DNA of 64,000 nucleotides from Sphingomonas rubra (GTDB taxonomy: Bacteria; Pseudomonadota; Alphaproteobacteria; Sphingomonadales; Sphingomonadaceae). The notes beneath the pieces are model-generated. The model ran no database searches. It was not told the DNA's origin and saw only the letters and a list, made by a program, of their open reading frames with translations. The stretch's first letter is position 1. Each line of letters opens with the position of its first letter. This document shows, one piece after another, positions 1 through 10,990 of this stretch. Position numbers and translations under genes: made by a program. Location of the stretch: the NCBI RefSeq assembly GCF_900115745.1, contig NZ_FOXP01000008.1:122477-186476 (forward strand), written 5' to 3'.

Positions 1-1185
1 AGTAGATATTGTTGCCGAACGGGGCCAGCGCGTTGCGGAGCGTGCCCCGGCCGTACGCGCCGCCGCCGCTGGCGTAATCGGCATGGACGCCGACGCGGGG
101 GCTCCCCTTGGCGTCCGACAGCGCGAAGGTCTGCGCCAGGAACACCTGCCACGCGCTGATCCGCCGCCCGTTGAAGTCGCCGCCCTGCCGGTTGACCGTC
201 CAGTCGATCGTCGCGCGCCCGGCGTCGCCCCAGACGTGGACGCCGTAATAGTTCCGCGCCTCTCGCGCCGTCACGCCACCCCACGCCTGGTCGAGCGAGC
301 GCAGCCGCCACACGAAGGGATCGACGTACAACTGCCCCTCGCCGAACAGGTTCGCGGGCAGCACGATACCGGTGGTCACGCCGGAGAAGCGGTTGAGGTC
401 GTCGACCCGGTCGTCGCGCGTGCCGCCGTAACCGAGCGCGGTGAACTTGAAGTCGAACAGGTCGACGCGCACGCGCGGCCCCCGTGCCCAGGCGCGGATG
501 CCGTTCAGGACGAAGCGGATCGTGTTGTTGTCGCGCGACGAGATCAGCAGGTTGGCGCCGTCGGTGAACTCCTGCCGGCCGTAGCGCGCACCCACGGTCA
601 CGTCGGCGATGTCGGTGGTGGCATCGACGAACGCCTGCTGCACCACCAGCCGGTTGCGCAGCGACGTGGTCGGCGTGCCGAGTTCGACGCCGCCCAGCCC
701 CGCATGCGCGACCTCGCCGAACACGCGGACATGCTCGCCCAGGTGCAGGTCGGCGCCGCCGACGAGGCGCACGATGTCCTGTCGCTGCGCGCGCCTTTCG
801 CGCAGGTCGGGGTTGGTGGTGTGGTTGACGCGCAACCGCGCCTCGCCCGACAGCGTCAGGTACACGTCGCCGTCCGCCGCGATCGGCAGATATTTCAGCC
901 GGTCGATCCAGTCGGTCCGCTTCGCCGGATCGCGGAACTTGGTCCAATCCTCCGCCCAGCGCGAGAAATTATAGCCGGCGGTCGACGGCCCGTCGCCCAC
1001 CGCCTCGGGCGGATAGGCGGTGGCTGCCGGCGACGCCGGCGCGCGCGAGGCATTGTTCTCGATCGGCGCGGGTACCTCCCCTGCGGCGCGGTCGACTGGG
1101 TGGGCGCGGTCTGCGCCGCGGCCGGCACGGCGGCGAGCAGTGCGGGTACCGCCGCGAGGCGGAAGGAACGAACGATCAAGAACAC
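1..1185 (-). CDS. Alginate-export-family outer-membrane porin, partial, with apparent frameshift
   Basis: An outer-membrane beta-barrel porin of the alginate-export (AlgE-like) family; the C-terminus lies beyond the left edge. The minus strand encodes a signal peptide (VRSFRLAAVPALLAAVPAAA, then Q) from a GTG at 1185 or, better spaced from the GAAGGA ribosome site, a TTG at 1179. The mature part is in a different frame and includes NFSRWAEDWTKF, LTLSGEARLR and many alternating aromatic strands typical of the family. The two frames meet at a run of four C (plus strand) at 1078-1081; one extra base there would restore a single frame (PQGEVPAPIEN). Either the gene is inactivated, switches phase by slippage, or the assembly lost a base. 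It follows dctA after about 6 bp, so the two are probably one operon for uptake of an acidic substrate. The family assignment rests on remembered motifs, not a search. Confidence 0.75.
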
Positions 1186-1191
1186 GGTCCT

Positions 1192-2529
1192 TCAGTCGGG
1201 GGACACGGCGTCGGGCGCCATCTGGTCGACGCGCAGGCTCTCGCCGTTCAGCGCGCGGGTCAGCTGCGCGTGGTCGAGCACGCCCTCCCAGCGCGACACC
1301 ACCACGGTGGCGACGGCGTTGCCGATGAAGTTGGTAAGGCTGCGGCACTCGCTCATGAACCGGTCGACGCCCAGGATCAGCGCCATGCCCGCGACCGGCA
1401 CCGACGGCACGATGCTGAGCGTCGCGGCCAGCGTGATGAACCCCGCCCCCGTCACGCCCGCGGCACCCTTGGACGACAGCATCGCGACGCCGAGCAGCAG
1501 CAACTGCTCGCCCAGCGTCAGGTCGACGTTGGTCGCCTGCGCGATGAACAGCGCCGCCAGCGTCATGTAGATGTTGGTGCCGTCGAGGTTGAACGAGTAA
1601 CCCGTCGGCACGACGAGGCCGACGACCGATTTGGGGCAGCCCGCCCGCTCCATCTTCTCGATCAGCGAGGGCAACGCCGACTCCGACGACGAGGTGCCGA
1701 GCACCAGCAGCAGCTCGCCCTTCAGGTAGGAGATCAGCTTCAGGATCGAGAAGCCGCACGCCCTCGCCACCACGCCCAGCACCACCAGCACGAACAGCAG
1801 TGCCGTCAGGTAGAAGGTCGCGACCAGCGCTGCGAGGTTGGCGAGCGTGCCGACGCCGTAGGCGCCGATGGTGAAGGCCATCGCGCCGAACGCGCCGATC
1901 GGCGCCGCTTTCATCACGATCGCGACCAGCTTGAAGACGACGGTGGACAGCTCGGTCAGCGCCGACAGGACACGCTCGCCCCGCTCCCCCACCATCGCCA
2001 GCGCGATGCCGAACAGGATGGCGGTGAACAGCGTCTGGAGGATGTTGCCCGCGGTCAGCGCTGACACGAACGTGTCGGGGATCACGCCGAGCAGGAAACC
2101 GGTCAGCGTCGATTCATGCGCCTTGGCGGCGTAGGTCGCGACCTTGCCCGCATCGAGCGTCGCCGGATCGATGTTCAGCCCCGCGCCCGGCCGCACCACA
2201 TTGGCGACGATCAGCCCGACGATCAGCGCCAGGGTCGAGAAGAACAGGAAATAGGCGAAGGCCTTGCCCGCCACGCGCCCCACCGCCGCCAGGTCGCGCA
2301 TCCCCGCGATGCCGGTGACGATGGTCAGGAAGATTACCGGCGCGATAATCATCTTCACCAGCTTGATGAACGCGTCGCCGAGCGGCTTCAGCGCCTCGCC
2401 CGTCGTTGGCGCGAAATGGCCGAGCAGCACGCCCGCGGCGATCGCGATCAGCACCTGGACGTACAGGTGCGTGTACCATGGCCCCGCCGCGGGGGGTGTC
2501 GCGTGCGCGTCGACGTCGGGGTGGATCAT
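1192..2529 (-). CDS. dctA: C4-dicarboxylate:cation symporter DctA
   Basis: A secondary transporter of the DAACS family that brings C4-dicarboxylates (succinate, fumarate, malate) across the inner membrane with protons or sodium. The 445-residue protein matches the usual length of about 430. It has the hydrophobic N-terminal helices ([30 protein letters not shown]), the serine-rich re-entrant motif ([14 protein letters not shown]) and the conserved [19 protein letters not shown] segment. The ATG at 2529 is chosen over upstream in-frame starts because the family N-terminus (hydrophilic lead, then [14 protein letters not shown]) begins there and AGAGAAG lies just upstream. It is divergent from kgtP across about 160 bp, and precedes a porin, so the region handles carboxylate import. 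Confidence 0.95.
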   Translation of the reverse strand: MIHPDVDAHATPPAAGPWYTHLYVQVLIAIAAGVLLGHFAPTTGEALKPLGDAFIKLVKMIIAPVIFLTIVTGIAGMRDLAAVGRVAGKAFAYFLFFSTLALIVGLIVANVVRPGAGLNIDPATLDAGKVATYAAKAHESTLTGFLLGVIPDTFVSALTAGNILQTLFTAILFGIALAMVGERGERVLSALTELSTVVFKLVAIVMKAAPIGAFGAMAFTIGAYGVGTLANLAALVATFYLTALLFVLVVLGVVARACGFSILKLISYLKGELLLVLGTSSSESALPSLIEKMERAGCPKSVVGLVVPTGYSFNLDGTNIYMTLAALFIAQATNVDLTLGEQLLLLGVAMLSSKGAAGVTGAGFITLAATLSIVPSVPVAGMALILGVDRFMSECRSLTNFIGNAVATVVVSRWEGVLDHAQLTRALNGESLRVDQMAPDAVSPD

Positions 2530-2692
2530 GCGTCTTCTCTCTGGATGCGGCCGTGGCGCGCCTGACGCTCGTGTGGCGGGAGAAGACCGTGGCGGCAACC
2601 CTTGCCATCGGTCGGATCGGCCGCTTCGTCCCGTGCGCATACTTGCCTGGCGTGGCGGCGGGGGCCATGCTGGCGCGCAAAGGGAGACGGCA

Positions 2693-4003
2693 TTGCAGCA
2701 TTCGGACACACGCCCGCTCGATCAGCGCGAGCGCCTGAAGGCGATCATCGGCGGCTCGACCGGCAATCTGGTCGAATGGTTCGACTGGTACGTCTACTCC
2801 GCCTTCACCCTCTATTTCGCGCCGCACTTCTTCCCCTCGGAGGATCGCACCGCGCAATTGCTCAGCGCCGCGGCGATCTTCGCGGTCGGCTTCCTGATGC
2901 GGCCGATCGGCGCCTGGGTAATGGGCATCTACGCCGACAGCCGGGGCCGCAAGGCCGGGCTGACGCTGTCGGTGACGCTGATGTGCGCGGGCTCGCTCAT
3001 CATCGCCTGCACGCCGGGGTACGAGACGATCGGCGTGTTCGCGCCCATCCTGCTCGTCGTCGCGCGGCTGATGCAGGGCCTGTCGGTCGGCGGCGAGTAC
3101 GGCGCGTCGGCGACCTACCTGACCGAGATGGCCGGCAAGGATCGGCGCGGCTTCTTCTCGTCCTTCCAGTACGTGACGCTGATCTCGGGCCAGTTGCTCG
3201 CCATCTGCGTCCTCCTGATCCTCCAGGCGACGATGACCGAGGCGGCGCTCGACGCCTGGGGCTGGCGTATCCCCTTCGCCATCGGCGCGGTGCTGGCGGT
3301 GGTCGTCTTCTACATCCGCCGCGGCCTCGCCGAGACGCAGAGCTTCGCCAACGCCCAAGAACTGAAGGCATCCGGGGGCGCGCCGAAATCGGGCTTCTTC
3401 GAGCTGATCCGCCATCACCCGCGCGAGACGGCGGTGGTGATGCTGCTGACGGCGGGCGGCACGCTCGCCTTCTACGCCTACTCGATCTACATGCAGAAAT
3501 TCCTGGTCAACACGTCGGGCTTCAGCCGCGAGGTGGCGAGCCAGATCAACGCCGCGACCCTGTTCGTCTTCATGCTGCTCCAGCCGCTCGCCGGCGGCCT
3601 GTCCGACCGGATCGGGCGCAAGCCGCTGATGGTCGGCTTCGGCGTCGCGGGCCTGCTCTTCACCTATCCCATCTTCACCGCGCTGGAGACCGCGACCGAC
3701 CCGATCTACGCCGGCGCGCTCGTCATGGCGGCGCTGGTGATCGTCACCGGCTACACCTCGATCAACGCGGTGGTGAAGGCGGAGCTGTTCCCCGCCCATA
3801 TCCGCGCGCTCGGCGTCGCCCTGCCCTACGCGCTCGCCAACACGCTGTTCGGCGGCACCGCGGAGTTCGTCGCGCTCAAGTTCAAGGACAGCGGCTGGGA
3901 GCGGGGATTCTACTGGTACGTCACCGCGATGATCGGCGTGTCGCTGATCGTCTACCTCAAGATGCGCGACACCCGCACCCACAGCCGCATCGCGGAGGAT
4001 TGA
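2693..4003 (+). CDS. kgtP: 2-oxoglutarate:proton symporter, MHS-type MFS permease
   Basis: A 436-residue inner-membrane permease of the metabolite:proton symporter branch of the major facilitator superfamily. It closely resembles E. coli KgtP as I remember it: [20 protein letters not shown] at the start of helix 1, [12 protein letters not shown], the loop [49 protein letters not shown], and [19 protein letters not shown] near the end. The start is a TTG with AAGGGAG about six bases upstream; the longer open frame upstream belongs to the dctA coding strand. It is divergent from dctA. Substrate specificity for 2-oxoglutarate is inferred from the overall match; another carboxylate is possible. 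Confidence 0.9.
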   Translation: MQHSDTRPLDQRERLKAIIGGSTGNLVEWFDWYVYSAFTLYFAPHFFPSEDRTAQLLSAAAIFAVGFLMRPIGAWVMGIYADSRGRKAGLTLSVTLMCAGSLIIACTPGYETIGVFAPILLVVARLMQGLSVGGEYGASATYLTEMAGKDRRGFFSSFQYVTLISGQLLAICVLLILQATMTEAALDAWGWRIPFAIGAVLAVVVFYIRRGLAETQSFANAQELKASGGAPKSGFFELIRHHPRETAVVMLLTAGGTLAFYAYSIYMQKFLVNTSGFSREVASQINAATLFVFMLLQPLAGGLSDRIGRKPLMVGFGVAGLLFTYPIFTALETATDPIYAGALVMAALVIVTGYTSINAVVKAELFPAHIRALGVALPYALANTLFGGTAEFVALKFKDSGWERGFYWYVTAMIGVSLIVYLKMRDTRTHSRIAED

Positions 4004-4010
4004 GAGCCCG

Positions 4011-4100
4011 TACCCCGGCGAAGGCCGGGGCCCAGGTGGGAAGGCTTGCGTGAGTATCTGGAAAGCGTTGCCCACCTGGGCCCCGGCCTTCGCCGGGGTA
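4011..4100. repeat. REP-like palindrome, family A copy 1
   Basis: A perfect 30-bp inverted repeat: the left arm is 4011-4040 (begins TACCCCGGCGAAGGCCGGGG), the right arm 4071-4100, with a 30-nt loop. Each arm also contains its own shorter palindrome (CCCCGGC...GCCGGGG). It lies between the convergent kgtP and TetR genes, where it could act as a two-way terminator. Similar copies occur at 10901, 13269 and, degraded, 26814. Confidence 0.9.
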
Positions 4101-4129
4101 CGAGATGGATAGGCAGGAACCCACGCGCC

Positions 4130-4744
4130 CTACCCCAGCAGTTCCCCCAACTCCCGGTCGAGCAGCGCTTCGATCCGCCGCGTCACCGCCGCCTCGCCCG
4201 CCGGATCGACCAGCCGCCGGTACATCAGCCCCATGCCGAGCACGAGGATCAGCGAAACGATCCCCTCCCGCTCCGCCGCGCGATCGGCACCCGGTGCCAG
4301 CGCCTCCAGCGCAGTCGCCAGCAACGCATTGATCTTGACGTCGGTATCCCGCTGAATGGCGGCGATGCGATCGTTGCGCGCGGCCTCCGCGGCGATCTCG
4401 GTCATCAGCCGGCATTCCTCGATCGGATCGTCGAAGCGCACGAATCGCCCGATCCAGTCGCGAATCGCATCCGCGTCGCGAGTCGCGACCGCCGCGCGCA
4501 GACCCGCCTCGTCAAGGAAATCGGCGAGGTCGACCGCGACGATCGCCGCGACGATATCTTCCTTGGCCGAGAAGTCGCGATAGATCTGGCCGACGCGGAT
4601 GCCCGACGCGGCCGCGATCTGCGCCACGCCCGTCGCGTGAAAACCATGTTCGGTGAACAGCTTGCGCGCGACGTCGATAAGGTGGCGGCGGCGATCTTCC
4701 GCCCTGGCTGCGCGGCACGCAACTGGTGAATGCAATATGGTCAC
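4130..4744 (-). CDS. TetR/AcrR-family repressor, probable regulator of the adjacent RND pump
   Basis: A 204-residue transcriptional repressor. The N-terminal helix-turn-helix is clear (RRRHLIDVARKLFTEHGF, then GVAQIAAASGIRVGQIYRDF, residues about 19-60), followed by an all-helical ligand-binding half. A GTG start at 4744 has GAGGTGA seven bases upstream. It is divergent from the efflux operon, and a palindrome at 4806-4821 lies in the shared upstream region; this arrangement is typical of a local repressor that releases DNA when it binds a pump substrate. The inducer is not known. Confidence 0.9.
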   Translation of the reverse strand: MTILHSPVACRAARAEDRRRHLIDVARKLFTEHGFHATGVAQIAAASGIRVGQIYRDFSAKEDIVAAIVAVDLADFLDEAGLRAAVATRDADAIRDWIGRFVRFDDPIEECRLMTEIAAEAARNDRIAAIQRDTDVKINALLATALEALAPGADRAAEREGIVSLILVLGMGLMYRRLVDPAGEAAVTRRIEALLDRELGELLG

Positions 4745-4805
4745 GCGGCTGTCACCTCGATCCGGCTTGCTTTATCTAGGTTGAACGGAGTATCGGCCAA
4801 AGTGT

Positions 4806-4821
4806 GAGTGAACGATCACTC
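4806..4821. promoter_or_regulatory. Palindromic operator GAGTGA-N4-TCACTC
   Basis: A perfect inverted repeat with 6-bp arms and a 4-bp centre (ACGA) placed between the divergent TetR gene and the efflux operon, 34 bp before the adaptor start codon. Size, symmetry and place fit a TetR-family operator; binding by the neighbouring regulator is inferred. Confidence 0.65.
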
Positions 4822-4854
4822 CCCCTTTCTCTAGCACGAGCGGTGGGTTTTCCC

Positions 4855-6060
4855 ATGAAGAATATCGTCCCGGCGGTAACGATTGCGCTGTTCCTCGCCG
4901 CCTGCGGCCAGCAGGAGGAGCAGGCTGCCCCGCCGCCGCCGCAGGTCGGCTTCGTCACGCTGCAACCGCAATCGGTGACGCTGACCACCGAACTGCCCGG
5001 CCGCACCAGCGCCTACGAGACGTCGGAGGTCCGCCCGCAGGTCAACGGCATCGTCCTCGCGCGGCTGTTCGACGAGGGCGACACCGTCCGCCAGGGGCAG
5101 CCGCTCTACCGCATCGATCCGACGCCCTATCAGGCGCAGGTGGCGAGCGCGCGTGCCGCGCTGGCCCGCGCGCGCGCCGCGATCGCGTCGAGCCGCGCGC
5201 TCGCCCGCCGCTACGGCGAGCTGGTCAAAATCAACGCCATCTCCCGCCAGGAATTCGAGAACGCCACCACCAGCGCGCAGCAGGCGGAGGCCGACGTGGC
5301 CGCGCAGCAGGCGGCGCTCCGCTCGGCGCAGATCGATCTCGCCCGCACCACCATCCGCGCGCCGATCTCCGGCCGCATCGGTCGTTCCGCCTTCACCACC
5401 GGCGCGCTCGTCACCGCAGCGCAGACCCAGCCGCTCGCGACGATCCAGCGGATCGACCCGATGTTCGTCGACATCCAGCAGTCGAGCGCCGACCTGCTCC
5501 GCCTGCGCCAGCAGATCATGGCCGGCGCGGTCACGCGCGGCGGACCGCAGGCGGCGCGCGTGCGCCTGAAGCTGGAGGACGGCAGCACCTATCCGATCGA
5601 GGGCACGCTCCAGTTCGCCGACGTGACGGTCGATCCCGCCACCGGCAGCCAGGCGATCCGCGCGCGCTTCGCCAACCCCAATGGCCTTCTCCTCCCCGGC
5701 ATGTTCGCGCGCGCCGAGATGGTCGAGGGGACGCAAGGCTCGGCCCTGCTCGTCCCCCAGCGCGGGTTGTCGCGCGACGAGAAGGGCCAGGCGACGGTGA
5801 TGGTCGTCGGCCAGGGCAACAAGGTCGAGCCGCGGATCGTCCAGACGAACCGCGCGATCGGCGACAACTGGCTCGTCACCGGCGGCCTCAAGCAGGGCGA
5901 CCGCGTGATCGTCGAGGGCGCGCAGAACCTCCAGCCGGGGGCGCAGGTGAACCCGGTGCCGTACAACCCGAATGCCAAGCCCGCGCCGCCGCAGGGCGGC
6001 CAGCCGCAAGGTCAGGCCCAGGGCCAGGCCCAGAGTCAGGCAAAGGGCGAGACCAAGTAA
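4855..6060 (+). CDS. RND efflux periplasmic adaptor (AcrA/MexA-like lipoprotein)
   Basis: The membrane-fusion protein of a tripartite efflux pump. The 401-residue product starts with a lipoprotein signal ending in FLAAC (Cys15-16 region), so it should be anchored to the inner membrane. It has the usual order of barrel-sandwich half ([20 protein letters not shown]), coiled-coil hairpin rich in Ala/Arg/Glu, second lipoyl half ([20 protein letters not shown]) and beta-barrel domain ([11 protein letters not shown]). The C-terminus carries a Gln/Gly-rich tail with QGQA repeats (last 25 residues), which is not conserved in the family. Start at ATG 4855, where the signal peptide begins. It is followed one base later by the RND transporter. 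Confidence 0.95.
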   Translation: MKNIVPAVTIALFLAACGQQEEQAAPPPPQVGFVTLQPQSVTLTTELPGRTSAYETSEVRPQVNGIVLARLFDEGDTVRQGQPLYRIDPTPYQAQVASARAALARARAAIASSRALARRYGELVKINAISRQEFENATTSAQQAEADVAAQQAALRSAQIDLARTTIRAPISGRIGRSAFTTGALVTAAQTQPLATIQRIDPMFVDIQQSSADLLRLRQQIMAGAVTRGGPQAARVRLKLEDGSTYPIEGTLQFADVTVDPATGSQAIRARFANPNGLLLPGMFARAEMVEGTQGSALLVPQRGLSRDEKGQATVMVVGQGNKVEPRIVQTNRAIGDNWLVTGGLKQGDRVIVEGAQNLQPGAQVNPVPYNPNAKPAPPQGGQPQGQAQGQAQSQAKGETK

Positions 6061-6061
6061 C

Positions 6062-9000
6062 ATGTCCCGTTATTTCATCGATCGGCCGATCTTCGCCTTC
6101 GTCATCGCCATCGTGCTGATGCTGGCGGGCGCGCTCGCCATCCGCACGCTGCCGATCGCGCAGTTCCCGACGATCGCGCCGCCCGCGGTCGCGATCAACG
6201 TCGTCTATCCCGGTGCCGACGCCGAGACGATCGAGCGCACCACGACGCAGATCATCGAGCAGCAGCTGAAGGGCATCGACAACCTCCGCTATTTCTCGTC
6301 CTCGTCGACCTCGGCGGGCGCGGCGACGATCACGCTCACCTTCGAACAGGGCGCCGATCCCGACATCGCGCAGGTCCAGGTGCAGAACAAGGTCGCCGCG
6401 GCGACCCCGCTCCTCCCGCAGGAGGTCCAGCGCCAGGGCGTGCAGGTGCAGAAGTCGGCCAACAACTTCCTGCTCGTCGTCGGCCTCTATTCCGAGAACG
6501 GCGACCATGACGGTGCCGACCTGGCCGACTACGTCGTGTCGCGGCTTCAGGACCCGATCAGCCGCGTCAACGGCGTCGGCGAGGCGCAGGTGTTCGGGTC
6601 GCAGTACGCGATGCGCATCTGGGTCGATCCGATCAAGCTCGCCTCCTATCAGCTGACCATGGCCGACGTGACGGCGGCAGTGACCGCGCAGAACGCGCAG
6701 GTCTCGGCCGGCCAGATCGGCGGCCTGCCCGCGCCCAAGGAGCAGATGCTCAACGCGACCGTCTCGGTCCAGTCGCGCCTCCAGACGCCGCAGGAATTCG
6801 CCAACATCCGCCTGAAGACGGCGGCGAGCGGCGCCGTGGTGCGCCTCAGCGACGTGGCGCGCGTCGCCCTCGGCTCGGAGAATTACGGCTTCGACCTGAA
6901 ATATAACGGCCACCCGGCCTCGGGCTTCGGCATCCGCCTCGCCCCCGGCGCCAACGCGCTCGACACCGTCACCGCCGTCAAGGACGAAGTCGCGCGCATC
7001 GCCAAGGGCTTCCCGCCCGACGTGAAGGTCGTCTACCCTTACGACACCACGCCGTTCGTGCGGCTGTCGGTCGAGCAGGTCGTCCACACCCTGATCGAGG
7101 CGGTGGTGCTCGTCTTCCTCGTCATGTTCCTGTTCCTGCAGAACTGGCGCGCGACGATCATCCCGACGATCGCGGTGCCCGTCGTGCTCCTCGGCACCTT
7201 CGCGGTGATGGCGCTCGCCGGCTACTCGATCAACACGCTAACGCTGTTCGGCATGGTGCTCGCCATCGGCCTGCTCGTCGACGACGCGATCGTCGTGGTC
7301 GAGAATGTCGAGCGGCTGATCCAGACCGAGGGGCTCAGCCCCAAGGAAGCCGCGCGCAAGTCGATGGACGAGATCACCGGCGCGCTGGTCGGCATCGCGC
7401 TGGTCCTGTCGGCGGTGTTCCTGCCGATGGCGTTCTTCGGCGGCTCGACCGGCGTCATCTACCGCCAGTTCTCGATCACGATCGTCTCGGCGATGGTGCT
7501 GTCGATCATGGTCGCGCTGATCCTGACGCCGGCACTGTGCGCGACGATCCTGAAGCCCCACGATCCCGCTCGCCATCACGAGCCCAAGCCCGGCATCCGC
7601 GGCTGGCCGCAGCGCTTCTTCAACTGGTTCAACGACAAGTTCGACCGCGGGCAGGTCAAGTACGAGCGCGGCGTGAAGCGCACCGCGCGCAGCTGGAAAC
7701 GGTCGTTCCTCGTCTACTTCCTGATCGTGCTCGGCATGGGCTTCCTGTTCGTCCGCATGCCGACGGGCTTCCTGCCCGACGAGGACCAGGGCTACCTGAT
7801 CGCGCTCGTCCAAGGCCCGTCGGGCGCCACCGCCGGCCGCACCGACAAGGCGCTCGACACCGTTCGCGACCATTTCCTGAAAAGCGAGAGCGCCAACGTG
7901 AAGGGCGTCTTTACGATCAGCGGCTTCTCCTTCGCGGGGCAAGGCCAGAACGCCGGCCTCGCCTTTATCAACCTGAAGGACTGGGAGGAGCGTTCGGGCG
8001 CGGAGAACAAGGCCGCGGCGATCGCCGGCCGCGCCATGGGGCCGCTATCGCAGTTCCACGACGCGATGATCTTCGCCCTGTCGCCGCCGGCGGTGTCCGA
8101 ACTCGGCAATGCGACCGGCTTCGACCTGTGGCTGACCGACACCGGCGGCGCGGGTCACGCGGGGCTGCTCGCCAAGCGCAACCAGATGCTGGGCATGGCG
8201 ATGGGCGACAAGGGCGTGACCCAGGTCCGCCCGCTGAGCCTCGACGACGCCGCGCAGCTCAACGTCGAGGTCGACCAGGACAAGGCGCGCGCGCTAGGCC
8301 TCGACCTGTCGGAGATCAATTCGACCATCTCCACCGCCTGGGGCGGCGCCTATGTCAACGACTTCATCGACCGCGGCCGCGTCAAGCGCGTCTACCTGCA
8401 GGCGGACACGCCATACCGTTTGAACCCCGCATCGATCGGCGACTTCTTCGTGCGCGGCGCGAGTGGGCAGATGGCGCCGTTCACCGCCTTCTCGACGCAG
8501 AGCTGGACCAAGGCACCCGTGCAGTTGACGCGCTACAACGGCGTCCCCGCCTTCGAGATCCAGGGCGCCCCCGCCCCCGGCCTGTCGACGGGCAGCGCGA
8601 TGGACGCGATGGAGGCGATCCACGACAAGCTGCCGCCCGGCACCGGCCTCAGCTGGACCGGCCTGTCCTACGAGGAGCAATTGTCGGGCGGTCAGGCACC
8701 GGCGCTCTACGCGCTGTCGCTGATCATCGTCTTTCTCTGCCTGGCTGCCCTCTACGAGAGCTGGTCGGTGCCGATCGCGGTGATGCTCGTCGTGCCGCTC
8801 GGCGTGGTCGGCGCGCTGCTCGCGGCGTCGCTGACGGGGCTCAACAACGACATCTACCTCCAGGTCGGCCTCATCACCACGATCGGCGTGGCGGCGAAGA
8901 ACGCGATCCTGATCGTCGAGTTCGCCGAGGAACGCCTACGCGACGGCATGTCGCCGTTCGACGCGGCGGTGGAGGCGGCCAAGCTGCGCCTGCGGCCCAT

Positions 9001-9307
9001 CCTGATGACGTCGCTCGCCTTCGTCTTCGGCGTGCTGCCGCTGGCGCTGTCGACCGGCGCGGGTGCCGGCGGGCAGAATGCGATCGGGCGCGCGGTGGTC
9101 GGCGGCATGCTGTCGGCGACGGTGCTCGCGATCTTCTTCGTGCCGATGTTCTTCGTCACCGTCAGCCGCCTGTTCGGCCACGGCAAGGAGGACGCCGGCG
9201 GAGCGGGTTCGTCGGCGAACGCCGACAAGCCCAACGCCTCGTCGGACATCACGCCCGACGGCGGCAACCGATCCTCCGACGGCGGTGAAGCGCCGCAGGG
9301 AGCCTGA
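6062..9307 (+). CDS. RND multidrug efflux transporter, HAE1 family (AcrB/MexB-like)
   Basis: The inner-membrane proton-driven pump of the tripartite system, 1081 residues against about 1040-1050 for AcrB. It begins [20 protein letters not shown], as HAE1 pumps do, and keeps the paired aspartates in helix 4 ([18 protein letters not shown], near residue 405) and the two large periplasmic loops with the funnel and docking segments. The extra length is partly an Arg/His-rich cytoplasmic loop near residue 505 and a polar Gly/Ser/Asp-rich C-terminus of about 35 residues. One base separates it from the adaptor stop, so the genes are co-transcribed and probably translationally coupled. Substrates (drugs, solvents, bile-like compounds) cannot be told from sequence. 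Confidence 0.97.
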   Translation: MSRYFIDRPIFAFVIAIVLMLAGALAIRTLPIAQFPTIAPPAVAINVVYPGADAETIERTTTQIIEQQLKGIDNLRYFSSSSTSAGAATITLTFEQGADPDIAQVQVQNKVAAATPLLPQEVQRQGVQVQKSANNFLLVVGLYSENGDHDGADLADYVVSRLQDPISRVNGVGEAQVFGSQYAMRIWVDPIKLASYQLTMADVTAAVTAQNAQVSAGQIGGLPAPKEQMLNATVSVQSRLQTPQEFANIRLKTAASGAVVRLSDVARVALGSENYGFDLKYNGHPASGFGIRLAPGANALDTVTAVKDEVARIAKGFPPDVKVVYPYDTTPFVRLSVEQVVHTLIEAVVLVFLVMFLFLQNWRATIIPTIAVPVVLLGTFAVMALAGYSINTLTLFGMVLAIGLLVDDAIVVVENVERLIQTEGLSPKEAARKSMDEITGALVGIALVLSAVFLPMAFFGGSTGVIYRQFSITIVSAMVLSIMVALILTPALCATILKPHDPARHHEPKPGIRGWPQRFFNWFNDKFDRGQVKYERGVKRTARSWKRSFLVYFLIVLGMGFLFVRMPTGFLPDEDQGYLIALVQGPSGATAGRTDKALDTVRDHFLKSESANVKGVFTISGFSFAGQGQNAGLAFINLKDWEERSGAENKAAAIAGRAMGPLSQFHDAMIFALSPPAVSELGNATGFDLWLTDTGGAGHAGLLAKRNQMLGMAMGDKGVTQVRPLSLDDAAQLNVEVDQDKARALGLDLSEINSTISTAWGGAYVNDFIDRGRVKRVYLQADTPYRLNPASIGDFFVRGASGQMAPFTAFSTQSWTKAPVQLTRYNGVPAFEIQGAPAPGLSTGSAMDAMEAIHDKLPPGTGLSWTGLSYEEQLSGGQAPALYALSLIIVFLCLAALYESWSVPIAVMLVVPLGVVGALLAASLTGLNNDIYLQVGLITTIGVAAKNAILIVEFAEERLRDGMSPFDAAVEAAKLRLRPILMTSLAFVFGVLPLALSTGAGAGGQNAIGRAVVGGMLSATVLAIFFVPMFFVTVSRLFGHGKEDAGGAGSSANADKPNASSDITPDGGNRSSDGGEAPQGA

Positions 9308-9309
9308 CC

Positions 9310-10884
9310 ATGAACCGCCCCCTCCTCGCGCTGCTCGCGGGCACGACGCTGCTCGCCGGCTGCAATCTCGCCCCCAAATACGTCCGCCCCGTCGGCGCCG
9401 TCCCCGCGACGCTGCCGGAGGGCGGCGTCTATCCGGCCAGCCCCACCGACGCGCCCGACCCGACGCGGATCGGCTGGCGCGACTTCTTCCTCGACCCGCG
9501 CCTGCGCGACGTGATCGCACTGGGTCTGGAGAACAACCGGAACCTGCGCATCGCCGCCGCCAACGTCCTCCAGGCACGCGCGCAATACCGCGTCCAGCGC
9601 GCCGACCTGGTGCCGTCGACCGGCGTTACCGGCACCGGCATCTACACCAACAACATCTTCGGCGCGGCCGGCGGTGCTGGCGGCGCGGGTGCGGGAACCG
9701 GCGGCACGGGGACGGGAACCGGCGCGGGTGCCGGCGGCGGAGCCGGTGCGGGGGCGGGCGCCGGGGCCGGCGTCGGCTCGGGCGCGACGTCGAGCAATAT
9801 CGAGGCCTATTCGGTCAACCTCGGATTCTCGCAATTCGAGCTCGACCTGTTCGGCCGCGTCCGCAACCTCAGCCGCGCCGCGCAGGAACAGTATTTCGCC
9901 AGCGAGGAGGCCCGCCGCTCCGCGCGCATCAGCCTCGTCGCGGAGATCGCCAGCGCCTGGCTGACGATGGCGTCCGACCAGGAACAGCTGCGCCTGTCGC
10001 GCGAGACGCTGGGCGCGTTCAAGCAGACGCTCGACCTCACCACCGCGCAATTCCGCGTCGGCGTCGGCTCCGAGCTGGAGGTGCGGCAGGCGGAGACCAA
10101 CTTCCAGGCCGCCCGCAACGACATCGCCGCGCTCAGCACGCAGATCGCGCGCGACCAGAACGCGCTCAACCTGCTGGTCGGCACCACCGTCGCGCAGCCC
10201 TTGCTGCCGACCGAACTCGGCACCGCCGACTATACCCGCGATGCGCTGCCCGCCGGCGTCACCTCGGCGGTGCTGCTCGCCCGGCCCGACGTGCTCCAGG
10301 CGGAACACCAGCTGATCGCGCAGAACGCCAACATCGGCGCGGCGCGCGCGGCCTTCTTCCCGACCATCTCGCTGACCGCGACGCTGGGGACGATCTCCAC
10401 CGCGCTGTCCGGCCTGTTCGGCGGCGGCAGCTTCACGTACCAGGGCACCCCCGCCGCGACGCTGCCGCTGTTCGACGCGGGCCGCCGCAAGGGCAATCTC
10501 GACTATGCCCGCGCCTCGCAGCAGGCGGCGGTCGCCACCTACGAACAGGCGATCCAGACCGCCTTCCGCGAGGTCGCCGACGCGTTGGCGCAGCGCGGCA
10601 CCATCACCGAGCAGGTCGCCGCGCAGACCGCCCGCGCCAACGCCGCCGGCATCACCGCGCGCCTGTCGGACGCGCGCTTCCGGGCGGGGGTCGACTCGTT
10701 CCTGACGACGCTCGACTCGCAGCGCAACGCCTATGCCGCGCGCCAGCAGCTCGTCACCACGCGGCTGACCCGCGCCAACAATCTGGTCGAACTCTACCGC
10801 TCGCTCGGCGGCGGCCTGGCCGGCGAGCCCGACCAGCAACCCGCGCCGCTCCCCCGCGTCGTGGGCGGCACGACCAGTCGCTGA
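9310..10884 (+). CDS. Outer-membrane efflux factor, NodT/OprM family, with Gly-rich loop insert
   Basis: The outer-membrane channel of the pump, 524 residues, longer than the usual 460-480. A lipoprotein signal (LLAGTTLLAGC, Cys18) is followed by the two OEP repeats; conserved pieces include LGWRDFF-like GWRDFFLDPRLRDVI, FSQFELDLFGRVRNLSRAA and LDSQRNAYAARQQLV. The extra length is a run of Gly, Ala and Thr at about residues 118-160 (encoded at 9660-9790), which falls where the first extracellular barrel loop should be, so a surface-exposed flexible loop is inferred. It starts two bases after the transporter stop and is the last gene of the operon, followed by a REP-like palindrome. Confidence 0.95.
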   Translation: MNRPLLALLAGTTLLAGCNLAPKYVRPVGAVPATLPEGGVYPASPTDAPDPTRIGWRDFFLDPRLRDVIALGLENNRNLRIAAANVLQARAQYRVQRADLVPSTGVTGTGIYTNNIFGAAGGAGGAGAGTGGTGTGTGAGAGGGAGAGAGAGAGVGSGATSSNIEAYSVNLGFSQFELDLFGRVRNLSRAAQEQYFASEEARRSARISLVAEIASAWLTMASDQEQLRLSRETLGAFKQTLDLTTAQFRVGVGSELEVRQAETNFQAARNDIAALSTQIARDQNALNLLVGTTVAQPLLPTELGTADYTRDALPAGVTSAVLLARPDVLQAEHQLIAQNANIGAARAAFFPTISLTATLGTISTALSGLFGGGSFTYQGTPAATLPLFDAGRRKGNLDYARASQQAAVATYEQAIQTAFREVADALAQRGTITEQVAAQTARANAAGITARLSDARFRAGVDSFLTTLDSQRNAYAARQQLVTTRLTRANNLVELYRSLGGGLAGEPDQQPAPLPRVVGGTTSR

Positions 10885-10900
10885 CCCACCCGTCAACATC

Positions 10901-10990
10901 CACCCCGGCGAAGGCCGGGGCCCAGTTGGGTAGCGTTTCCGGATGACCACGCCAGCGTTCCCACCTGGACCCCGGCCTTCGCCGGGGTGG
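10901..10990. repeat. REP-like palindrome, family A copy 2
   Basis: Inverted repeat with arms 10901-10930 and 10960-10990 (CACCCCGGCGAAGGCCGGGG...; the right arm has one changed base, TGGACC for TGGGCC). It lies between the efflux operon and the penicillin-binding protein gene and may form a strong hairpin in the 3' untranslated region. Confidence 0.85.

Noticed and set aside
83..1570. Long open frame on the plus strand
   Set aside because: It is antisense to the porin and dctA; its translation is rich in Arg, Ala and Val with no domain, the pattern expected of a shadow frame in GC-rich DNA.
2114..4075. Long minus-strand frame across kgtP
   Set aside because: Shadow of kgtP and dctA; the composition (His, Arg, Asp, Glu rich) and lack of any motif rule it out.
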